From Coriaria nepalensis (taxonomy: Eukaryota > Streptophyta > Magnoliopsida > Cucurbitales > Coriariaceae), in assembly GCA_027186245.1 (NCBI GenBank), contig CP114499.1:5585001-5649000 (forward strand): a stretch of DNA of 64,000 nt. Reading direction: 5' to 3'. Positions 1 through 11,632 of this stretch are shown here, one piece after another. Numbering within the stretch: the stretch's first letter is position 1; the number at the start of each line of letters is the position of its first letter. Both the position numbers and the translations under genes were made by a program. Below the pieces are notes generated by a model. The model was not told the DNA's origin, did not search any database, and saw nothing but the letters and a program-made list of their open reading frames with translations.

Positions 1-334
1 ATCTTCTTTTCCTAGGGTATGAAACAAAATCTGTTTTTCTTATTAGAAAATATTTTCTGCTGAAGTGACTCAGTGTCTGGGCTACTCTATGTTTGTTTAT
101 GAACTTTTAAACTTTTTATTTTATTTATAAAACCACTTATTTCCCTTATTTATACACTTATTTCCCTAAAATGCTAATAGCAGCTTATTCTGGAGGAATA
201 ATGCAGTTCTTTACTTAAATAAGCATTCCTAACACTATTAGTTGAGCTGCATACAAATTATCTACTCTAATTCTACCATGCATGCAGCTAATCACAGTGC
301 CATTCCACATATTTTAATCCCTTCTAATCTGCAG

Positions 335-3300
335 AAGAAGGCCATGATGAGTATGAAAAGGATGGATTCATCGTTGATGATGTTGAAGAAGAGGAGCCAG
401 ATGATGATGATAGGGCAGACAGTGACGAGGAGAGGCAGAAGAAGAAGAAAAGGAAGAAAAAGTGAGCTACCTATGAACCTTTTTCTCTTTCAGGAAATTT
501 ACTTTTTCTTTCTATGAAAGTCTTCTTAGTAACTCTAATGAGAAAAAGCGGATAAAAGACGTGCTGCATCATTGGGACATATTAGATCACTATAGTCATA
601 CATTTTAGTCTAATGGAATTAGAATTTTAGCTGTTAAACTAAGGCGAACTCTTTATCTCTTGTTTTCCAAGTTGTTGATAGTTCTCTATTTCAACTTCTT
701 TAGGGAGGAATATGTTCTTGATGAAGATGACTACGAGCTCCTGGAGGACAACAATATTAAAATTCCTCGCCAAAAGGTGGTGAACTTCGCTTACATGTGT
801 TTGTTAATGTTTATATTCTGACAATTTTGTTGTAATATCATTTCAGGGGAGCAAAAAGTTTAAGCGTCTGAAAAAAGCTCAAAGAGACACTGTGGAGGAA
901 CCCTCTGGCTTCTCAGATGATGAGGAGATTGTAGGAAGTGGTAAAGGGGGCCGAACTGCTGAGGAGAAACTGAAGCGCAGTTTATTTGGTGATGATGAGG
1001 GTTTGTTTTCTGCATTCTTCCTCTTATACAGGCAGTTACGTAATAATCATTCACGTGTTTATTTTAAAGTCCTTAAAACATTTTTATACCTAACTAAAAG
1101 GAGCTCCGCTTGAGGACATTGCTGAAGAGGAGGAGCCAATGGAAGAGGAAGAAGATGGGGACATTGGAGATGAGGATGAAATGGCAGATTTTATTGTGGA
1201 TGAAGAGGAAGTTGATGAAAATGGAGCTCCCCTGAGGTATATTTTTCCATGTTAATATTGGGCATTTGTGTGTGCAGAATACATTTTGGGTGCAGTCTAT
1301 TTTAAATGAATATTCCCATTTTATAGAATTTACATTACAAATTTCATTTAATGAACTTCTTGACTAGACGGAGGAAGCTTAAGAAGAAAAAGTCAAGGCA
1401 GGCACCAGGAGTTTCTTCATCCGCTTTGCAGGAAGCTCATGAAATATTTGGTGATGTAGATGAACTCCTGCAGCTCCGAAAGCAAGGGCTGGATAACAAG
1501 GAGTGGAAAGAGGGGAGACTTGAAGATGAATTTGAACCTATTGTTCTTTCTGAGAAGTATATGACAGAGAAGGATGACCAGATTCGAAAGATCGACATTC
1601 CAGAAAGAATGCAGGTTTCTCATATGAGTTTTGTAAATGCTGAGTTTTCTTTAGAAATCTAGGGCTACGTATTGAAGTAGGGAATATATTCACGGTTAAG
1701 AGGTAGGCAATAGTAATTTCTTTTGTACTCTATAAAATGATTTATAAAGATGGAAAGTAACTCACAATACTGTAAAACTCTTACAACAAGCACAAGGTAA
1801 CATCTTAACATTGTATTCTTTGTAGATATCGGAAGAAAGCACTGGTCCTCCATCTTTGGATGAAATGAGTATAGAAGAGAGCGCCTGGATATATAAGCAA
1901 CTTGCAAGTGGAATGGTACCTTTATTTGGCCCAACAGATGAAGAGGACCTGTCGATAAACAAAGATGATATTATGAGGTTTCTGGACCTAGTGCATCTGC
2001 AGAAACTTGATGTTAGTACTTAGTATTACCTGACAAACCACCACACAATCCTCCCCCCCCCCCCCTCTCTCTCTCTCTCTTCTTATCTACAATCTACATT
2101 TGTTTATTTAGTATCGTAACTTGTTCTTGCTTTTAGATTTCTTTCATTGCCATGTACCGGAAGGAGGAGATCCCAAGTTTATTAAAAGATCCCCAACAAC
2201 ATAAAGGTGATGAAAATCAGAATGAAACTGATGAATCACCAGCAGTGAAGTGGCACAAGGTGAGTAAAACAGCTATTGAACTAGAAGCTGTATAACTCTT
2301 GGATATTGTGGATTCATTTTACTAAGAGTTATACAATACTAGAAATTATAGTTTTCCAATCTCCTTGTAGGTACTCTGGGCTATTCAAGACTTGGACAGG
2401 AAGTGGCTGCTTCTTCAGAAGAGAAAGACTGCTCTCCAATCGTACTACAATAAGCGGTTTGAAGAAGAATCACGTAGAATATATGATCTAACCAGACTCT
2501 CATTAAATCAGCAGCTTTTTGAGTCAGTTATGAAGTCTCTCAAGGCAGCAGAATCCGAAAGGGAGGTAGATGATGTTGACTCAAAGTTCAACTTGCACTT
2601 TCCTGCTGGTGAGGTAGGTGTGGATGAAGGACAATACAAGAGACCTAAGAGGAAATCACTATATAGTATCTGCGGTAAGGCTGGCTTATGGGAGGTTGCA
2701 AACAAGTTTGGCTACAGCTCTGAGCAGTTTGGATTGCAGCTATCTTTAGAGAAGATGGTTAGTGCTACTTGACATGGTTTTCTTATAGTATTTGATCAAG
2801 GACTTGAAAATCTGCTCATTTTTATTATAGAGAATGGACGAGTTGGAGGACCCTAAGGAAACACCTGAAGAGATGGCTTCAAACTTTACATGTGCAATGT
2901 TTGAGACACCTCAAGCTGTGCTCAAAGGGGCTAGGCACATGGTATGAATCTTTAATTTGTTTTCCTTTTTAAGTCATACTTGCAATTTGGTTGCATGCTT
3001 GATCATTTGACTATGACTATTTTTTTCAAATATTATCTTTCAGGCTGCTGTTGAGATTAGTTGCGAGCCATGTGTCAGGAAACATGTTCGTAGCTACTTC
3101 ATGGACCGTGTTGTTTTGTCAACTAGTCCAACGCCTGATGGAAATTTGGCCATAGATGCCTTCCATCAGTTTGCCGGGGTGAAGTGGTTGCGTGAGAAGC
3201 CATTGGGCAGATTTGAGGATGCACAATGGCTCCTTATCCAGAAGGCCGAAGAAGAGAAGCTTCTGACTGTTACTATTAAGCTTCCAGAGAAACATCTAAG

Positions 3301-6300
3301 CAAGTTGAATAGTGATTTTAACGAATATTATCTTAGTGATGGTGTTAGTAAATCTGCGCAACTGTGGAATGGGCAGAGGAGGTTGATACTGCAGGATGCA
3401 CTTTCTGGTTTTCTTCTACCTACAATGGAAAAAGAAGCAAGATCCTTGTTGACTAGTAGAGCAAAGAATTGGTTACTTATGGAATATGGGAAGTCTTTGT
3501 GGACTAAAGTTTCTGTTGGACCGTATCAGCGCAAGGAAAGTGATATAACTTCAGATGAAGAAGCTGCACCAAGGGTAATGGCTTGCTGTTGGGGTCCTGG
3601 AAAGCCGGCAACCACTTTTGTGATGTTAGATTCATCTGGGGAGGTTCTTGACGTGCTTTATGCTGGGTCTCTCACTTTACGATCTCAAAATGTTACTGAC
3701 CAACAAAGGAAGAAAAGTGATCAGGAACGAGTTTTGAAGTTCATGACGGACCATCAACCTCATGTTGTTGTTCTAGGAGCTGTCAATCTGTCTTGTACGC
3801 GCTTGAAGGATGATATTTATGAGGTTTGCATTATTTACTCTCCTATAATCTACATTCATGTATCTATGCGAAATTTTTTGTCTTACATTACTGATGGTAG
3901 CATTAATACTGATTGAACTACTGGTTATGTGATCATGGTTCCATGTCATCTATGATCCTTTATATCAGACTACTTTCGCATCCCCTTATGATTTCTTGCA
4001 CTTAATTGACATAACCAATGGATTTTAGAAGTTCATCATTGAATAAATTTAATTTTCTTCTCTAATTCACTATCCACAAAACTGTTATAATCTGTTTGAT
4101 GTGCTCTACTACGATTTGCTATAGGAAGAGTTTATTAGAAAATCAATCCACTGTGTGGTTAATCTGGTTAATCTACATTTCTTGCGCAACAAGGTTTTTT
4201 GATAATCAGAAAAAGGGGAAGCAGGATTTATTCACATTTCAAGTGAAGTAATGTGTAATAAAACATGTAGTTGTTGTGGTGGTGGTATAATCAGTGTTAT
4301 ATGACTGCTCCTATGATCAGCAATATCCCTTGCAATGTGTGGTGCTCATTAGTTTATCTCATCTCTTATCAGATTATTTTTAAGATGGTGGAAGAGAATC
4401 CAAGAGATGTTGGTCATGAGATGGATGGGCTAAGCATTGTCTATGGGGACGAATCCTTGCCTCGCCTTTATGAAAATTCTCGCATTTCTTCTGATCAGTT
4501 GCAAGGCCAGCCAGGTAAGACCATAGCAGCCCTTGTGATGACCCCTCCATTTTCTTTTGTTTATACAAGTTTTCTCGAGTGATTTTCTCAATAATATATG
4601 TTGTAGGTATCGTTAAACGAGCTGTGGTTTTGGGGCGTTATCTTCAAAATCCGTTAGCAATGGTTGCGACACTTTGTGGACCAGGAAGGGAGGTCTTATC
4701 TTGGAAACTTAATAATTTGGAGGACTTTTTGACCCCAGATGAGAAATATGTGATGATTGAACAAGTAATGGTAGATGTCATGAACCAGGTGGGCCTTGAT
4801 GTAAATTTGGCTATTAGCCATGAATGGTTATTTGCTCCATTACAGTTTATTTCTGGGCTTGGGCCTAGAAAGGCTGCCTCATTGCAGCGATCATTGGTTA
4901 GAGCTGGAGCAATTTTCACCCGTAAGGACTTTCTGACGCCACATGATGGTCTTGGTAAAAAGGTGTTTGTGAATGCAGTTGGTTTCTTGCGGGTTCGGAG
5001 GAGTGGGTTGGCTGCTAGCAGCAGCCAATTTATTGATTTGTTGGATGATACTAGAATCCATCCAGAATCGTATAATCTTGCAGAAGAATTGGCAAAAGAT
5101 GTCTATGCTGAAGATGTGAACACCGATGCAAACGACGATGAGGATGTAGCGGAAATGGCAATTGAGCATGTCAGGGACAGGCCTAATGTACTCAGATCTC
5201 TTGACGTTGATGCATATTCTAGGAGCAAGAATCGTGAGAACAAAAGAGAGACTTTAAAAGATATAAAAATTGAATTGATGCATGGCTTCCAGGACTGGCG
5301 GAAGCAATATGAAGAGCCTAGTCAAGATGAAGAATTTTATATGATATCGGGTGAGGCTGAAGATACACTGGCTGAAGGAAGAATTGTGCAAGCCACTGTT
5401 TGCAGGACGCAAGCTCAAAAAGCAATTTGTGCGCTTGAATCTGGTTTAACTGGAATGCTGATGAAGGAAGACTACACGGATGATTGGAGGGATATATCCG
5501 AGTTAAATGACAGGCTGCATGAGGGTGACATCCTTACTTGCAAAATAAAATCGATTCAGAAGAATAGGTATCAGGTGTTCCTAGTTTGTAGAGATAGTGA
5601 GATGCGAAATAATCGGCATCAGATTGGTCAAAACCATGATCCCTACTATCAGGAAGACCGGAGCAGTTTGCAGAGTGAGCAAGAGAAGGCTCGCAAAGAG
5701 AAGGAGCTCGCAAAGAAGCATTTTAAACCAAGAATGATAGTTCATCCTCGATTCCAGAATGTGACAGCTGATGAAGCGATGGAGGTGAACTTGTTTGCTT
5801 CACATTGTGGTTTCTTATGTGGTATCAGCAATTTTCTTGGAAACTTAACCACCACTTGAATTTTTTATTTTTTATTTTTAACAGTTCTTGTCTGACAAGG
5901 ATCCTGGTGAAAGTATCATCCGCCCAAGTTCTCGAGGACCTTCTTATTTAACTTTGACTCTCAAAGTTTATGATGGGGTTTATGCTCACAAAGACATAGT
6001 TGAAGGTGGAAAGGAGCACAAAGACATAACTAGCTTGCTTCGAATTGGGAAGACCTTAAAAATTGGGGAGGACACTTTTGAGGATTTGGACGAGGTTAGT
6101 ATGCTATCCTATGATGCTTATTGGAGGCTTATTGTTGTTGATATTATATGAGACTAGACCATATCAGTGCGATTACTGTTTTGGTGTAAAAACTCATTTC
6201 TTATCACAATCGGCTAGCCAGCCTTAGAATCAGAAGCTAAGTTCTGGTCAGGTACAGGTTTTATGAGAACAATTAGATTGATAAGTAGTGGTGGTTTCCT

Positions 6301-7628
6301 TGAAAATGCAGGTAATGGATCGTTATGTTGACCCCCTAGTAACTCACTTAAAGACAATGCTTGGTTATCGGAAGTTCAAGAGGGGTACAAAAGCAGAAGT
6401 TGATGAACTCTTGAAGATTGAGAAGGCTGAGTACCCAATGAGGATAGTTTATTGTTTTGGTATTTCTCACGAACATCCAGGCACATTCATTCTAACTTAT
6501 ATAAGGAGTTCAAATCCACACCATGAGTATATAGGTCTATATCCCAGGGGATTCAAGTTCCGTAAGAGAATGTTTGAGGATGTAGATAGACTTGTGGCCT
6601 ATTTTCAGAGGCATATTGATGATCCCCTAAATGATTCAGCACCGTCAATCAGATCCGTTGCCGCAATGGTTCCAATGAGGAGTCCAGCAACTGGGGGATC
6701 TGCAGCTGCATCTGGAGGTAGTGGATGGGGTGGTTCAAATAGTGAGGGAGGCTGGAGAGGAGGCCAGTCTTTTGATAGGGATAGGTCTTCTACTCCAGGT
6801 TCTCGACCAGGTAATTCTAAATTAACCTAGAACCAACCACATACACGGTTACAATGTACATATTTCCATACCTATCCATTCTCTTAATTGAAACCATTGA
6901 GGTACTTGAATTTTACTAGGCAATCCAAGTTCTTGGGTATAAATTACGGTCTAGCACTAATCTATTCTTCTGTTACAGGCAGAGGAGGTGACTACAGAAA
7001 TGGTGGTGGGCATGATGGACATCCAAGTGGCGCACCTAGGCCATATGGTGGTGGTCGTGGACGTGGTCGAGGTTCGTACAACAGAGACAGAGGAAATAAC
7101 TCGGGCAATGAGAGCAGGCAAGATTTCGGTTATGGCAGCTCGAAATGGGACTCGGGTCCTAAGGATGGTGGGGATGATGGTTGGAGCAGCTTTCCAGGGG
7201 CAAAAGTTCAAAACTCGCCAGGCAGAGAAGCTTTCCCAGGTGGGTGGGATTCCAGTGGGAATGGCGGCAATGGTGGAGATGATGGAGGCGGCTGGGGCTC
7301 ATCTTCAGGGGGGAGCTCGAAAGGAAATTGGGGTAGCACCAATGTTAACGAGGATAATGGACGTGCTGGTGATGGTGGCTGGGGGTCTTCAAGCGGTGGC
7401 TCGAAAGGAAATTGGGGTGGCTCTAGTGAGAAAGATAATGGAGCTTCAGCGGCTGGTGGTGGCGGTGATGGCGGCTGGGGATCTTCATCGGGTGGTTTGA
7501 AAGGAAACTGGGGTGGGAGCAATGCAAAAGATTATGGAGGTACGGGTTGGGGTGAGGACCTGAAAAGTTCTAGCCAGTCACAAGCTGACAAAGGAAAATG
7601 GTCTGGAGGTGAGAGTGGTGGCTGGTAA
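335..7628 (+). CDS. SPT6L: SPT6-like transcription elongation factor, 5' end outside window
   Basis: Histone chaperone and elongation factor that travels with RNA polymerase II in the nucleus. I placed fifteen exons: 335-461, 704-776, 847-1000, 1101-1236, 1368-1614, 1826-2011, 2137-2259, 2371-2757, 2831-2941, 3044-3823, 4373-4514, 4607-5784, 5885-6094, 6312-6810, 6979-7628. They join in phase to 1,666 residues without an internal stop. Domain order: very acidic N-terminus with a KKKKRKKK basic run, the core with EVDDVDSKFNLHFP, a YqgF-like region, a helix-hairpin-helix near 4850 (FISGLGPRKAASL), an S1 RNA-binding domain near 5370-5600, tandem SH2 (ESIIRPSSRGPSYLTL, then DRYVDPLVTHLK), and a Gly-rich tail full of WG/GW pairs. 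The first exon with the start codon is not in the window, since nothing acidic precedes 335. Length is close to Arabidopsis SPT6L (At1g65440, from memory). Exon borders are inferred from GT-AG signals and phase. Confidence 0.95.
2053..2081. repeat. Poly-C plus CT microsatellite in SPT6L intron
   Basis: A run of about 13 C followed by a CT dinucleotide tract, inside the intron between the exons ending at 2011 and starting at 2137. It adds to the pyrimidine-rich intron and is likely length-variable. Confidence 0.9.
7285..7551 (+). repeat. Tandem Gly/Trp (WG/GW) repeats in SPT6L tail
   Basis: Three in-frame copies of a unit reading roughly GGWGSSSGG.KGNWGG, separated by short spacers rich in Asn, Asp and Ala. 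Additional W-G or G-W pairs lie before (SGWGG, GGWRGG, DDGWSS, GGWDSS) and after (GTGWGED, SGGW at the end). WG/GW platforms are known Argonaute-binding hooks in plant proteins such as NRPE1 and SPT5L. The repeat is visible at both DNA and protein level. Confidence 0.85.
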
Positions 7629-9312
7629 GTGGTAAAAAAATCAGGCGGTGTCTTTTTTATGGATGGTTTTTTAAGTTGAAGCCTAGCTGTTATGTGGTTC
7701 CTCCATAATGCTGTATAGCCATTGCTGACCTTTGCTTACTGTTCTGCTTATCAGTGATTGCTACTTAGGAATTTTTGGTGACATGGTGTTAACTAATCGA
7801 AACCATGTATAGTACCTGTTCATAGTATAGTTTAGAGAAAAAAATAGGTCGATAAAATATCGCTTAGTAATCTACCTGAATGGTTGAGACAATGTTCACA
7901 GCTGCTCTTTCTGAGCTGAAAAGGCAAGTCTCATTTTCTTCAATTGCTTTGTAGCTAGCCTGGAATCATAACTCTGTTATGTATTTACCTATTGGGTCAT
8001 TATGGGATTAAAACGTTGTAACTTGGAAATTTCAGTTTCTCTCTACGTCTGTTAACTAAACATTGTTAATCTCAGATTGAAACTTGATTTACTTAAACTA
8101 ACCAAAAGAAAAAAATAAAAAATAGAATACAAACAAACTTGTGAGATTGTGAACAAGCACTTGTAATGAGTTCCTGTTGTTACAAGTGTAGGGGAGTAAA
8201 ATTTGATGTAATTTGAATCGATTGCATATCGGTATAAAATAATAATTAATTATGACTAATCCCATTTCATCGATTATTAATATCATTTCACATATTTTTC
8301 TTTAAAAAAAATTAAAGACAACGAATTTATTCAATACAGAAAAAGTTACATCGTAAATGTCACTTAAATATAATTTAAAGAAGATAATAAAAGGGAATCT
8401 TCATAATAAAAAATACAAACAGAAACTGTTACTTTCCATATAAATATGTTTTATCTGGAACTTAAAGATTAAGAACTAAAATTGAATATGATATCAAAAA
8501 TTACATAAATATTAATTTGAATAATTATTATTAATAGCCCCGAACAAGAGAATTCGAATCACTTTCTATCTGAAAAAAAATTGCAACCATAGCACAAAGC
8601 CAATTGAATCCCATCGTAAAGACCATATATTTATGATTGAAAACTATTTGAGTATTACCGGGGATGATAAAAACCTTTAAAAAATGAGATGGAGCTGAAA
8701 ACTATTTGATCATTGCCGGGACGATGAAAACCTTTCAAAATGAGATGGTATCAAACTCATCGCCTCTTAAAAGGAACCGTCACCACATCAATCTTCATAA
8801 TTTACTATTTTCTCCCGTTGTTCCAGATTTTATAAAAAGAATCCATTGATTAAGCAGTTCTTTACTTCCTTTTTTTTTTTTTTTTTTTTTGGGTCAAAGG
8901 TAGATCAGGCAGTTGACTGCAAACTTTGATGCCATACCAAATATATTTAATTTGAATGTGCAGCAGCTCATACTACGAATTGACCCCAAAACCTGCAGAA
9001 ATCATACTACCAACAAAATATCCACAAATCATTATATGCAAAAAGCAGAAAGAGCTGAGGAGCACAATCATTCACAAAAGCAAGCAATCATTTACAGCAA
9101 AAAGTGAAAAGAAAAGGTTCGGTGTTAAAAGACCTTCACCCACCTTTTATACAGACCAGCAGTGAACACCACAAGGTCTCAACAAACCTTTTTTTTTTCC
9201 ATCACAACCAATTTGCTTTTGAACATGATCGATCCATGGGGTGTGCCCAATTGAGAAAAACAACAAAAGCATAACAAGCCAACATGCTCTCTGAACACAG
9301 AAACAAGTAACC
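7629..9312. other. Convergent intergenic region between SPT6L and RING gene
   Basis: AT-rich, without a supportable gene. It holds the SPT6L 3' untranslated region on the left and that of the RING gene on the right (to about 8,890), a short tandem duplication at 8639-8748, and a T-run near 8870-8890. Short reading frames here have no protein-like composition. Confidence 0.7.
8639..8748. repeat. Imperfect tandem duplication of about 54 bp
   Basis: Two adjacent copies, 8639-8692 and 8697-8748, both starting gaaaactatttga and ending aaaatgagatgg, with a handful of substitutions. It lies in the spacer between two convergent genes and codes for nothing obvious. Confidence 0.8.
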
Positions 9313-10239
9313 TCACTCAAAAGGCCAACCCGAATACCCCATCTGGTGGGGGTTACTTTCCCGCACCCTCGGTGAGCTACTTTCAGCAGCACTTGTACTA
9401 TTGTGGCTCGATCCAGAACCTGACGTCCTAAATGGCCACAGATAAGATAACGGATTTCTCCGTCCTTGACTTCCCCTGCTACTACTACTATTCTCCCTCT
9501 CATTAGTGCTGCTCCTACTCCTGCCCGAGCCATGGCTGCCACTACCCAATCCTTGTGGTGGCATTTCTTGGCGGCAGACCGGGCATGAGTTGTGCTGGAC
9601 TAGCCACGGAACAATGCAATCGGAATGATACAAATGATTACATGGCATTTGCCTCGCTTCTGAGCCCAACTCGAATTTATCCTTGCATACGGGGCAGTGA
9701 GAATCAGAACGAAGATGCCTCTGAGTGATCTTAACAGTAGGCATCGCATCTATTGAAGATGTCGTTGCTGGAGGTGGGCCCCGCCGGTCATTTGCCGAGA
9801 GCTGCTCGAACAGTTCTTCGAGCCCAGGCCCTATAAAGTAGTCTCCGCCATTACCCCGAGTCACACTGGTTCTGGGACCATTAAAGAAAGCTTCTAAGCT
9901 GCCATTTCCGGACAGTCTTATCGGAAGTTGCCCTCCAAATATAAGCAAAGGACCAAAACCCGGACCGTGCTCAGCATACGATTCTGATCTTCCCCTGATA
10001 TCAGTTCGGTCAGCCAACCTCTGCCTCATGAAATCTGAGAAAGCATCCATGAGTCCAAACCTGTGATCATGAAAATCATTGCCGTCCGATCTGAAGAAAT
10101 CTAGGGGACTCACACGCGCCATTTCGTCAAGTTCTTCAATGAATCCTCCATTACAGGCTGGGCAAACTGCATCTTGGCCACGGAGTCGGATGTGCCGCCT
10201 GCAACTGTAGCACCAATGGGTGTTTCTGGCAATTGACAT
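9313..10239 (-). CDS. RING-H2 E3 ubiquitin ligase (RING1/RHC1A type)
   Basis: Intronless reading frame of 308 residues. The N-terminus MSIARNTHWCYSC begins a zinc ribbon with C10-x2-C13 and C26-x2-C29, the amino-terminal zinc finger of plant RHC1A/RING1-type ligases. A RING-H2 domain (C3H2C3) follows at C182, C185, C200, H202, H205, C208, C219 and C222. The tail is rich in Ser, Gly and Arg. The family transfers ubiquitin from an E2 enzyme to substrates, which cannot be deduced here. I start at 10239 because MS.ARNTHW is the conserved family start; the frame is open further upstream, but that part is 5' untranslated, with an intron acceptor at about 10269. The leader exon lies at about 11074-11180, so an intron of roughly 800 bp splits the 5' untranslated region. 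Confidence 0.93.
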   Translation of the reverse strand: MSIARNTHWCYSCRRHIRLRGQDAVCPACNGGFIEELDEMARVSPLDFFRSDGNDFHDHRFGLMDAFSDFMRQRLADRTDIRGRSESYAEHGPGFGPLLIFGGQLPIRLSGNGSLEAFFNGPRTSVTRGNGGDYFIGPGLEELFEQLSANDRRGPPPATTSSIDAMPTVKITQRHLRSDSHCPVCKDKFELGSEARQMPCNHLYHSDCIVPWLVQHNSCPVCRQEMPPQGLGSGSHGSGRSRSSTNERENSSSSRGSQGRRNPLSYLWPFRTSGSGSSHNSTSAAESSSPRVRESNPHQMGYSGWPFE

Positions 10240-10345
10240 TCTCACCTCTCTCTCTCTCACCCTCTCCTCTGTTGGAAAAATATCATAAAGAACAATTATA
10301 AGACATGTCAAGTACAATGAGTTGTAAAAGTTGCAGCAAAGCAAA

Positions 10346-10618
10346 CAAATAAAGAAATGCCAATTTGAAAATCAAAGGCTTATCTCTCTGGAGTGTCTGA
10401 AAAAGAAAAAGAGAACCGACAACTGCTGATTGGATTCTAATCCAATCATCAATCCAATGAGTCTACATACAGTAAGTGAAACGAATAAAGAACTACCAAT
10501 CTGAAAATAAAAGGCTTATCTCCGTCAGGCATCAGAAAAAGAATAAGAGAAGCAACAATTGCTGGTTAAGATCATTCTAATTCAATCATCAATCCAATGA
10601 GTCTAAATACAGTAAGTG
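10346..10618. repeat. Tandem duplication of about 135 bp in the 5'-UTR intron
   Basis: Copy one 10346-10478 and copy two 10482-10618 share blocks such as ggcttatctc, atcatcaatccaatgagtct and acagtaagtg, with scattered substitutions. The repeat lies in the leader intron of the RING gene. Confidence 0.85.
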
Positions 10619-11073
10619 ATTACTCACGAAAAAATGGAATTTAAAATAAGAATAAAAGGAATGGGAGGAAGTCCAATAATTACATCAATTTTATAAAAAT
10701 AATATAAAGGGGGGAAATCACAGTTGTTCAAACCAGGATTTAAAGACTGCCAAACTATGGAATATCAAATTGGTTGGACAAAACAGCGTATAAAAAGGGA
10801 CTCAAATCAATGTATAACATTAGTTCTATTCATCATTTATACGTCTCTAAACAACACTAACTGTGATATCCAAAAAGCTTCAATTCCCTGTTATTCCCAT
10901 ACTTTCGAGGAAGCCAAACAGCCCAAACAACATAAATACATGTAATCCAGACTCAGAGGAAATCTCCCAAAATAGAAAGAAAATCGAAGTAAGAAAATTG
11001 AAATGGAAGTGCATTAGCTTGGAAATCGTAATAAGCGAAAAAGATGACTAGACAAAATGAAATTGGGACGCAC

Positions 11074-11180
11074 CTTTCTGAAATCGAATGGGGAAAGAGT
11101 GGATCAAATCAATATTCGAAGAGAAAGGTAGAGAGAGAGAGAGAGTCAAAGAACGTAAACCCTAAGCTTTGGCTGAGATC
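11074..11180 (-). other. Likely 5'-UTR exon of the RING-H2 gene
   Basis: On the minus strand this stretch ends in CAGAAAG followed by a GTGCGT donor at 11073, and contains a GA microsatellite typical of plant leaders. Its partner acceptor (CCAACAG) is at about 10269, 30 bp before the start codon. The 5' border is approximate; no transcript evidence is available. Confidence 0.55.
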
Positions 11181-11632
11181 GAAGGAGGTGAGGACGAAAA
11201 GTGAAAAAAGAAGTTTTGTTCGTTTATTTATTTATGGATTTATCCAGATCAACACGTGTCGGAATAAGGGCCAAGTTAAGTTTAAGTTTATAAATGTACA
11301 AAATTATTATATTTTTATACATCAAAATTATTATCTATGTCTCTTTGGCCCAATTACTTCAGAACAGAGGATGTGCATGTATGCGGTACCACTTCTCTAG
11401 TACGACTTCATTTTCCAATTAACACACCTACTCCAACCAGTAAGAGGTGTTCCCAATTAACTAGTTACATCAAAACTACATGAGGTATATACATCACTTT
11501 TCTGCTAATTTCCTAAGACTGAAAGCAATAGATAGAAGTAAAAATTCATAGAGCAAATTCATAGAGTTGGGGTAAAAATAAATATCACTTTATAAAGATA
11601 CTATCAATCAACTAGAACATACCCATCCACCA

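Noticed and set aside
7208..7522. Pro-rich minus-strand frame opposite the SPT6L tail
   Set aside because: Shadow of the Gly/Trp repeats on the other strand.
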